NCBI GenBank assembly: GCA_964480565.1
Contig: CAYZSU010000029.1
Span: 1-26,008 of the forward strand
Reading direction: 5' to 3'
DNA from: CAYZSU01 sp964480565
GTDB lineage: Bacteria > UBA10199 > 2-02-FULL-44-16 > JAAZCA01
Length of the DNA stretch: 26,008 nucleotides
Shown: piece after piece, positions 7,311 through 14,164 of the stretch
How positions within the stretch are numbered: the stretch's first letter is position 1
How the letters are laid out: every line of letters begins with the position of its first letter
The notes under the pieces: generated by a model
What the model was told of the DNA's origin: nothing
The model's input: only the letters and a program-made list of their open reading frames with translations
Databases searched by the model: none
Translations under genes and position numbers: made by a program

Positions 7311-9050
7311 TCAATATCCCACAATAATAAAATCAAACGCACCGATTGTACCTGTTGAAGTAGCTTCCTGGTTAAGTATCTTTATCATTGAGCGAGATCG
7401 ATAATACACATTGCTCCCATAAGCCCTATAATGTGTTGCAAAATCATCCGATGGCATATTATATGTAACAATTGCAGCATATGAATCTGCGGATGTCGCG
7501 GCTCTTAAAAATTCAACCTTATATATGAATCTATGAATTGACAAATCCAATTCATAGTTCACGGACTTCACATTAAACCCGCTAATTAAATGACCACTTC
7601 GATTCACATGCCCCCAAGCAAATATAATGCTATTAGGATAAATACCACCTCCTGCCGGCGGATTTTCCTGAGGCAATACCCCATTGCCATGAAGATTGAT
7701 AGACTCTGTATCCACCCTATCTGCACGGAGAAGCCTTGCTTGAACAGTCGCATCAGCAGTTAAGTTTTTATCTACATACAAAAACCCATCCACATTTAAA
7801 TTTCGAGACGTTGTTACATTTCCAAGCGCATCATAGCCCACTTTTGTATCCAGATCATCATTCACTTGGGATATTTCCTGCGATATTGTTGATGATAAAT
7901 TATCGATATTTCCTTGCAATGCATTGCGTGTGTGTTCAACGGTTTGATTCAATGTGGACACATGATTATCAGTAGACACGGATAATTGATTTATATTTTC
8001 CTGTTGTGAGGACAACCCTGATATTAACTGCTGATTGAGCATATCAATATCCCCGGAAAGCCCTTGTCCCTGTAATTGCATATCTTGACGAAGATTATTA
8101 TGATCCACACCATTTTGATCGACCATAGCGGATAATCGATGATTTAATTGCAAATCCTCTTGAGATCGAAGTGCTGTTTCCTGTGATAGCTGACCTAATA
8201 ATCGTTGATCCTCCTGAGATCTGAGGTTTGTTTCCTGCAATAATTGATCAGCATGTAATGACAGTCCCTGCTCAACAGTTGTAATATTGGATTCTATATG
8301 ACCTATCTGTGCATCGATAGTCTGATCTGCAGACAGCCGATCATCATCAATTTTACTAATGCGATCATCTCTCGTTTTAATAGCCGCATCTAAATCCATC
8401 AATACATGAGCAACGCGATTCGCACCAGAATAGTGAAAATTATTTTTCACACCAATCTGTCCGGCAGTTTCTGGACGCGCATACAATCCTTGTATTTGAT
8501 CCGCATATACAAATTCACGACCATCTAAATAATGAATAAATAAATCATCAATAGTATCCGGCGAAAAATGATTTTTTTTCAAAGCATGATCAACAATATG
8601 CACGCTATCAATGCTCTGATTTGCCACATTTTCCGCATAATAGGCATGACTAGCCAATGGTACAGACATAATATCCATTTGCCGTGTAATATCATATTCC
8701 TGAATATATAGTTCTACATAATAATCATCTGGCAATTGAAAAATAGAATGACCAAAATTCATAAACACCTGATCATCACTTACATTGCCACGCCCCATGG
8801 CTGTAGCAATAAAACCATGCACAATGCTGACATCCTGCACTTCCTCATATATCAGCCCCTGTGAGTTGCTAAGCAAACGAAGCGTTAATGCCACATCCCC
8901 ATCCGGCAATAGATTGCCATCATTATCATAGGCCTCCATATGAATTGCAATTGAGCTGGTATTGCTTGCATAAACCAAAGGACTCATCATCATAATGCTC
9001 ACGCATAATATACATATGTATACGATTAAACCTATTTTTCTCATACTCAT
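7311..9050 (-). CDS. Secreted coiled-coil fibre protein with tail-fibre-like N-terminal and tip domains
   Basis: A 579-residue exported protein. Residues 1-28 are a signal peptide ending VYA. Residues about 33-140 form a beta domain ending PLASHAYYAENVA, a pattern seen at the start of many bacterial proteins annotated as tail-fibre-domain proteins. Residues about 215-405 are a long Gln/Asp/Leu-rich coiled coil with a tandem 18-residue repeat. Residues about 410-450 look like short beta repeats, and the last 110 residues (from FAWGHVNRSG to FDFIIVGY) look like a compact beta tip. The layout suggests a trimeric stalk with a binding head. It is the last gene of the surface cluster, 18 nt after the Pal-like gene. 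Ligand unknown; the fibre role is inferred from architecture. Confidence 0.7.
   Translation of the reverse strand: MSMRKIGLIVYICILCVSIMMMSPLVYASNTSSIAIHMEAYDNDGNLLPDGDVALTLRLLSNSQGLIYEEVQDVSIVHGFIATAMGRGNVSDDQVFMNFGHSIFQLPDDYYVELYIQEYDITRQMDIMSVPLASHAYYAENVANQSIDSVHIVDHALKKNHFSPDTIDDLFIHYLDGREFVYADQIQGLYARPETAGQIGVKNNFHYSGANRVAHVLMDLDAAIKTRDDRISKIDDDRLSADQTIDAQIGHIESNITTVEQGLSLHADQLLQETNLRSQEDQRLLGQLSQETALRSQEDLQLNHRLSAMVDQNGVDHNNLRQDMQLQGQGLSGDIDMLNQQLISGLSSQQENINQLSVSTDNHVSTLNQTVEHTRNALQGNIDNLSSTISQEISQVNDDLDTKVGYDALGNVTTSRNLNVDGFLYVDKNLTADATVQARLLRADRVDTESINLHGNGVLPQENPPAGGGIYPNSIIFAWGHVNRSGHLISGFNVKSVNYELDLSIHRFIYKVEFLRAATSADSYAAIVTYNMPSDDFATHYRAYGSNVYYRSRSMIKILNQEATSTGTIGAFDFIIVGY
8130..8237 (-). 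repeat. Two tandem 54-bp coding repeats in the fibre stalk
   Basis: The encoded units QETNLRSQEDQRLLGQLS and QETALRSQEDLQLNHRLS lie head to tail (residues 272-289 and 290-307). The 18-residue period implies duplication of a stalk module and is a likely site of length variation. Confidence 0.8.
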
Positions 9051-9068
9051 ACTCGCTTTCTTTTATAA

Positions 9069-9545
9069 TTACCGACGACCCAGGACCACACGACGATTTT
9101 TTGAATAATGTGCCCCTTCCAAAGGCTGTGATTCTCCATATGACATAGGAATCATACGATATGGATGAATTCCATGTGATATCATATACGCCATGACTGC
9201 ACGAGCACGACGATCACCTAATTCCAAATTATAGTCAGTGTTTCCACGCGCATCACAATGACCCTCAATAATCACAGTAATTGATGGAAACTGCTTCAAC
9301 CAGTCAATATAGGCATGCACTATTTGTTTATTTTGATCATTTAATTGATAACTAGCGGTTGCAAAATAAATGGATGAAAATGCAGGCATTGCAGACAAAT
9401 TATTTTTTTGGACAATCCATTTTTCTTCATTCATTGATTGAAATGCATTCTTTGTACATCCTAATAGCTGAATGCATAGACATATGGCTATGATACAATA
9501 TCCTATAAAATAATTAGCTTTCAAGAATCTCTCAATCATAGTCAT
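9069..9545 (-). CDS. Pal-like OmpA-family lipoprotein
   Basis: A 158-residue lipoprotein. The signal segment ends in the lipobox LLGC, placing the lipidated Cys at residue 30. Residues about 55-158 are an OmpA C-terminal domain with the peptidoglycan-binding signature GHCDARGNTDYNLELGDRRA, followed by YGESQPLE and SKNRRVVL. This matches Pal closely in size and order, with Cys where Pal usually has Thr in GHTDERG. Such domains bind diaminopimelate-containing peptidoglycan from the outer membrane. No tolB or other tol gene is beside it, so it is probably a dedicated paralogue that ties this surface cluster to the wall. The start overlaps the upstream stop as ATGA, implying translational coupling. 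Confidence 0.87.
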   Translation of the reverse strand: MTMIERFLKANYFIGYCIIAICLCIQLLGCTKNAFQSMNEEKWIVQKNNLSAMPAFSSIYFATASYQLNDQNKQIVHAYIDWLKQFPSITVIIEGHCDARGNTDYNLELGDRRARAVMAYMISHGIHPYRMIPMSYGESQPLEGAHYSKNRRVVLGRR

Positions 9546-11908
9546 TGTTGTGTCTCAAATGGGCCAATATCAACACTATCACCAAAAATACGTTGTTCAC
9601 GTTTCATATCAAATAAAAATAATTCCTGACTTTGATATCCTATTTGATCAGGCATGATGCCATGATCCACAATTTGACCTATGCCGGACTTTACTTGACC
9701 TGCATCCAATACATTGACCCAATCTGACACAGGTATAACTAAATTATGATGAGATATAAGGCCCTGCATATTATTGATATCTTCTGAATAAGAGTGTCCC
9801 ACACAATCCTTAGCAATACTCACACCAGGGCCTTCGCCAATAAATACACGATTATGAGTTACTGATATATCCGTAGGCCTGGTCATCAACTGACACTTCA
9901 TTGCAAAAAGATCCAAGGTATTATTCATTAAAATAATATTATTTCGAATATCTGCCTGAGGAGATAATAAATTAATGCCAGATCCAATCCCCCCATCTAT
10001 AGTGGATCGCATATCCACTTGATTATTATAAGCACTTATCTGATCATGATTAAAAACAATACCTGTGCGATGATAGGCATCTTCCCATGCAATCGTATTA
10101 TTTTGAATAATTGATGCCTGATTGGACTGCACACCAATTAGCGATGTAATCGCATTGTCTTCTTGGTCGAGATAGAGATGGTTATGAGAGATAATCGCAT
10201 GACTCGCATTGACACATATGCCAATATAATCAGTCAACGCATTATACAAATGCACTTTATTATGACTGACAACCGAATCATGCCCATTAACCGAAACAAT
10301 GCATTCATGATTTTCTTGCATTGAATTACTTATTTCCGGTGTAATAAAAAAACCATCCATTCGAATATAATCTGCATTTAATACAATTCCTTCAGATGCC
10401 GATGCATAACGAAGTTCTGTACGATATGCGTTATTTTCATCGTGCACATGACGAGACATAAATCGTTCAGACGCGATTCGTGATTCATAAAACCCACCAA
10501 ACAACTTTACATTATTTTCAAAAATAATTTGATCACTATCATATACTCCCGCAGATACGACTATAGGAAGGTTTAATGATGATGCGTTTTGAATAGCGGA
10601 TTGAATTGTTTTTTTCGGATAAAATCGAGAACCATTATAATCATCGGAACCATATTCCTGGCTCACAAATATCGCATTTGACTCACCCAATAGCATGGGA
10701 TCATAGTCATCTAAATCGCAAGCACTTGAAATAGAATCGCCATCCATATCAATAAATACCTGATCTGGATTGCTTCTATACACACAGTTATCCACTGTAT
10801 TTTCATACCCATCTCCATCCATATCTTCATCACATAAATCACCCAGACCATCGTCATCACGATCCAATTGATGATGATTAACAATGAGTTCACAATTATC
10901 GATTACATTATCATGCCCATCATTATCAGCGTCTAAATCACAGGCATCCCCTTCAGCATCCGCATCTGTATTGAGTTGTTTGGCATTGGCAATCAATGGA
11001 CAATTATCCGTACTATCCAAATGATCATCCCCATCTGTATCTGAATTTAATGGATCTGTTTTTATATTTTCTTCTGTGCCATCCCCTAACCCATCGCCAT
11101 CCGTGTCCATTAAACTGATATTTGTTCCAAGCATTAATTCCAAATCATCACTTAATCCATCCCCATCCCTATCATCGTCACATGCATCCCCATGCCCATC
11201 CGCATCTTGATCTAACTGATCCGCATTTGAACTAGTTGGACAATTATCCACTGAATCTAAATGGCTATCATCATCACTATCTGCAATCATTGAATTTGTT
11301 CCCATCAATAATTCATCACTATTTAGCAAACCATCGCCATCGATATCGTCATCACTATTATCACCCTGGCCATCCTGGTCCGTATCCATCCATTCCGTAC
11401 TTTCCATTGGAAAAAAATCATGCCCATCCAGCACACCATCTAAATCCGCATCCGCATTAAACGGATTGAGACCCTGAATAATTTCTTCAATATCCAATAG
11501 ATCATCACTGTCTGAATCAATCGACATATTATACGATAACGACCCATCATCAATGTGAGCATCATCTAAAGTTTCTATATCAGTTTCCAGCATTGCCACT
11601 AACACGGAATCCTCACTGCCATCGCTGCGATAATATATATTCATTACAAAATGATATTTTTCCTGACGATTAATGTCTGATTGCCATGTAAAATGCCATT
11701 GATCATCCTTTTTTTCTCCGTCTACAATATCTGATACGCGGGCGCGTTCTATACTTGAAAACAAGATACCTTTACTCTCCAAATTATCCTGAATTTGAAC
11801 AAGCATTTCTGGATAATGCGGCACTATCGACAATGTGGGTGACGATGTATTTTTATTTCCGCAACCCATAATCATTCCTAAAATTAACATCCATCCTATC
11901 CATCGCAT
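9542..11908 (-). CDS. Lipoprotein with thrombospondin type 3 repeats and a right-handed beta-helix
   Basis: A 788-residue lipoprotein with lipobox GMIMGC (Cys16). Residues about 30-125 are a small unassigned domain. Residues about 130-405 are a run of Asp-rich calcium-binding thrombospondin type 3 units (DTDGDGLGDG, DADGHGDACD and similar), several with the paired DNCP and DxCD cysteines. Residues about 410-785 open with the pattern YxxP-TIQSAIQ-VSAGVY and continue as short repeats such as IIQNNTIAW and DIRNNIILMNN, typical of pectate-lyase-type beta-helices. No pectate-lyase active site was identified, so binding is as likely as catalysis. A clear AAAGGAG precedes the ATG. It starts 3 nt after the preceding lipoprotein gene and overlaps the Pal-like gene by 4 nt. 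Confidence 0.85.
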   Translation of the reverse strand: MRWIGWMLILGMIMGCGNKNTSSPTLSIVPHYPEMLVQIQDNLESKGILFSSIERARVSDIVDGEKKDDQWHFTWQSDINRQEKYHFVMNIYYRSDGSEDSVLVAMLETDIETLDDAHIDDGSLSYNMSIDSDSDDLLDIEEIIQGLNPFNADADLDGVLDGHDFFPMESTEWMDTDQDGQGDNSDDDIDGDGLLNSDELLMGTNSMIADSDDDSHLDSVDNCPTSSNADQLDQDADGHGDACDDDRDGDGLSDDLELMLGTNISLMDTDGDGLGDGTEENIKTDPLNSDTDGDDHLDSTDNCPLIANAKQLNTDADAEGDACDLDADNDGHDNVIDNCELIVNHHQLDRDDDGLGDLCDEDMDGDGYENTVDNCVYRSNPDQVFIDMDGDSISSACDLDDYDPMLLGESNAIFVSQEYGSDDYNGSRFYPKKTIQSAIQNASSLNLPIVVSAGVYDSDQIIFENNVKLFGGFYESRIASERFMSRHVHDENNAYRTELRYASASEGIVLNADYIRMDGFFITPEISNSMQENHECIVSVNGHDSVVSHNKVHLYNALTDYIGICVNASHAIISHNHLYLDQEDNAITSLIGVQSNQASIIQNNTIAWEDAYHRTGIVFNHDQISAYNNQVDMRSTIDGGIGSGINLLSPQADIRNNIILMNNTLDLFAMKCQLMTRPTDISVTHNRVFIGEGPGVSIAKDCVGHSYSEDINNMQGLISHHNLVIPVSDWVNVLDAGQVKSGIGQIVDHGIMPDQIGYQSQELFLFDMKREQRIFGDSVDIGPFETQQ

Positions 11909-11911
11909 GAG

Positions 11912-12703
11912 TTATTTCTCCTTTTTCAATTGCATATTACTCATCCATGAGTGCTGATATGCATTATTAGTTACACCCACAATACACGGAAGTAGCTGGC
12001 TCGCATTGCCATTCATAACCATTATTGTAATTGATGAGGATAATGAATTTGCAAGATCCGTAATGGTAAATGTCATCTCACCAGAGGTGATATTTCCAGG
12101 AGTTAATTCTCCTACTCCCGTGCGTGAGTGTAATTCAATTGATGATTGATTTGTGGATATATCCATCAGTACATTTGGGGATTCATTTTCTCGATGGGCT
12201 TCAATCATATATTCATGCTCAGGATCACCCCATACCTTAAATACTAATGAGCCATTATATACGGTCGATCCTGATTGAATATTCGTAATTACTGGTACTG
12301 GCTGAAATGATAAATCAATGGAACGATTATTTTCTCTAAAAGAAATTTCGCATTTTGAATAATTCCCTATACGCTGTTTATTTTGATTATAAGCATTCGC
12401 AGCAATACAATAACTATCTGAAAATGGCATATCTATAAGATCAATAGTGACATCATCTTTGTTAAGTTCAAATTTCTGATCCAAACTATGCGCATCATTC
12501 CATACATGCATTTGAATCATTTCAATTTCACCTGGCATATGCGTGGAGTTAAAATCACGCTGCCATTCATATTTAATAGGAATTACATTTGTCGGACTTT
12601 TGTGATGATCAGGTAAACCACCACATGAGGAAATAAAAAGAGCAATATACCACAACCATCCCATTCGTTTAATGAATAAAATATAAATTGGTTTATTCTG
12701 CAT
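11912..12703 (-). CDS. Small lipoprotein of the surface cluster, family unknown
   Basis: A 263-residue protein whose N-terminal hydrophobic segment (about 11-26) ends in the lipobox ISSC, placing the lipidated Cys at residue 27. The remainder is beta-rich. From about residue 135 the pattern NIQSGSTVYNGSLVFKVWG and a later EMTFTITDLANS resemble an Ig-like sandwich. No enzyme motif is visible. The start codon shares one base with the PEGA gene stop (TAATG), and the stop lies 3 nt before the next gene, so it is firmly inside the operon. Role not known; a structural or assembly subunit is the natural inference. Confidence 0.7.
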   Translation of the reverse strand: MQNKPIYILFIKRMGWLWYIALFISSCGGLPDHHKSPTNVIPIKYEWQRDFNSTHMPGEIEMIQMHVWNDAHSLDQKFELNKDDVTIDLIDMPFSDSYCIAANAYNQNKQRIGNYSKCEISFRENNRSIDLSFQPVPVITNIQSGSTVYNGSLVFKVWGDPEHEYMIEAHRENESPNVLMDISTNQSSIELHSRTGVGELTPGNITSGEMTFTITDLANSLSSSITIMVMNGNASQLLPCIVGVTNNAYQHSWMSNMQLKKEK

Positions 12704-13995
12704 TAATTATGATCCTTAATATGTATACTCATGGTACCAGAATTTGCGGCATTGTTTTCTCCACTGGACAATACGATTCCTGTTATTAGACCCACGCCAA
12801 GAGTAGTTAATATACTTCCCCAAATAAATTTTCGTTTAAATATGGATTTCTTTTCACCCATAACAATGACTGGATTATTATAAATAAAAGGCACATATGT
12901 ATGATCCATTACATCATGATTCTGTAATTTAAGATCTGCAAAAATATGTGTCATCATTTTCACCTCACTATCCATTGTTAAATTTAACTGATCATCAAGC
13001 GATATTAATAATGGCGCACGTGATATTTTTTTCTGGCTATTTAGCACCTGCACTTCCAACCAATGTGCGGATTTTATGCCTGGATCGGAATCGACCATGA
13101 GTACATAATTGGAATGCATTTGATGACCTGCATTCAGTGCATATTGCATGCGTATTTGATCATCATTACTCGGCATAACATCCGATGTCACTGTTGATAC
13201 AGCCCATTTTAACCGCTGATTGACAGACGTAATATCATTGGAAAAAATTTCTACATTAGATTCTGTTGTTTGATAATGATTGGCGACAATTGCAATATGA
13301 TAACCCCCTACTGGCAAGGATGATATAGTCAACGGCGTTATTCCTGCCATCCATCCATTGACATATACCTGGGCAGCAGGCGGATCGCTTTGTATTTGCA
13401 ATCTTCCTTGTTTAGTTTTTGATTGCGATTCTTTTTCTTTATTAATTGCCTTAATTAATTTGGGCGGGTAATAATCTGCAGACAACTCAATCATTGGATG
13501 ATCCCTACAAATAGCATGCAATGCTGATTCAACAGCCTCCTTGTCTTTCATTGATTGTAAAATCAATGCATCTGTAAGTTGTGCATCCAGACGAAGTCGC
13601 CATGCTGCCATATCATTAAAACCATCTAAATCATCCAACACCTTTAAAATAACACTATGCGCTTCTTCAAATTGAAAATCATAGTAATGCGACTTAGCAG
13701 TATCCATTAAGTTCAATAGATGACTATACTTATTATCGCTATTAATTGATTGCTGATAATAATTTAAAATAGGTTTAATCTGATTAATTGAAATACCTTG
13801 ATATTGGCCGGACAACTGTATTTGATCACAAATAGCTGTCGCCATACGATTAGAGGTACTATCTAAGCTATGATCAACGACCGGCAAACAAAGCACTGTC
13901 GGCAACTCATTTGCAAAGACATTAAATGACGGCCCTAAAACTAGCATTAAAATAAGTAAAATAGATATATATTGCGACATGATGGTATCATGCAT
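12703..13995 (-). CDS. Exported PEGA-domain protein with C-terminal membrane segment
   Basis: A 430-residue protein with a signal peptide (about 1-28, ending VFA), a helical region (about 90-190) and a PEGA domain (about 197-264: GRLQIQSDPPAAQVYVNG, then GITPLTISSLPVGGYHIAI). PEGA domains are surface-layer or envelope-associated beta domains. A mixed segment follows, then one membrane helix near 388-410 (WGSILTTLGVGLITGIVL). The helix with a short polar tail suggests inner-membrane anchoring with most of the protein in the periplasm. Two starts are possible: ATG 13995 or ATG 13980; neither has a good ribosome site. A -24/-12-like element immediately upstream would favour the second. First gene of the tightly packed five-gene set. 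Confidence 0.75.
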   Translation of the reverse strand: MHDTIMSQYISILLILMLVLGPSFNVFANELPTVLCLPVVDHSLDSTSNRMATAICDQIQLSGQYQGISINQIKPILNYYQQSINSDNKYSHLLNLMDTAKSHYYDFQFEEAHSVILKVLDDLDGFNDMAAWRLRLDAQLTDALILQSMKDKEAVESALHAICRDHPMIELSADYYPPKLIKAINKEKESQSKTKQGRLQIQSDPPAAQVYVNGWMAGITPLTISSLPVGGYHIAIVANHYQTTESNVEIFSNDITSVNQRLKWAVSTVTSDVMPSNDDQIRMQYALNAGHQMHSNYVLMVDSDPGIKSAHWLEVQVLNSQKKISRAPLLISLDDQLNLTMDSEVKMMTHIFADLKLQNHDVMDHTYVPFIYNNPVIVMGEKKSIFKRKFIWGSILTTLGVGLITGIVLSSGENNAANSGTMSIHIKDHN

Positions 13996-14012
13996 AAGCA
14001 GTTTTCATGCCA
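13996..14012 (-). promoter_or_regulatory. Possible sigma54 (-24/-12) promoter
   Basis: On the minus strand the bases read TGGCATGAAAACTGCTT. The GG and GC doublets are exactly 12 nt apart, and most conserved positions of TGGCACG-N4-TTGCW match. The predicted start of transcription is near 13986, which lies after ATG 13995 and only 6 nt before ATG 13980, so the leader would be almost absent. That is odd and lowers confidence. Confidence 0.3.
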
Positions 14013-14110
14013 CTTTTTTCAAGTAAAAAATATGCTTATTTTTCAATAGGATAGGATTTTTCACACTGATGGATTCAATGGCCTGTTCGTGAATACGTGC
14101 ACCAGGTTCA

Positions 14111-14122
14111 GCACACTTGTGC
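14111..14122. promoter_or_regulatory. Short inverted repeat between two surface genes
   Basis: GCACA-CT-TGTGC has perfect 5-bp arms and lies in the 169-nt gap before the PEGA gene, about 100 nt upstream of the -24/-12-like element. That is where an activator site might be expected. Chance occurrence cannot be excluded, and no terminator is evident in this gap. Confidence 0.2.
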
Positions 14123-14164
14123 CATTTTTAAAACACTTAGATAATGACACACCTTCCAAAAAAC

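Noticed and set aside
7311..9050. Prophage tail-fibre gene
   Set aside because: It has a Sec signal peptide and no phage structural, lysis or integrase genes nearby.
9069..9545. Naming the OmpA-domain lipoprotein as the housekeeping pal gene
   Set aside because: No tol genes or ybgF-like gene adjoin it and it is embedded in the surface cluster, so a dedicated paralogue is more likely.
11236..11460. Plus-strand frame rich in His, Tyr and Pro
   Set aside because: Its composition is the mirror image of the Asp-rich TSP3 repeats on the other strand.
14109..14123. A second -24/-12-like sequence on the minus strand, TGGCACAAGTGTGCT
   Set aside because: The GG and GC doublets are 11 nt apart instead of 12, a spacing that normally abolishes sigma54 binding. 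Its symmetry explains it better as a short inverted repeat.
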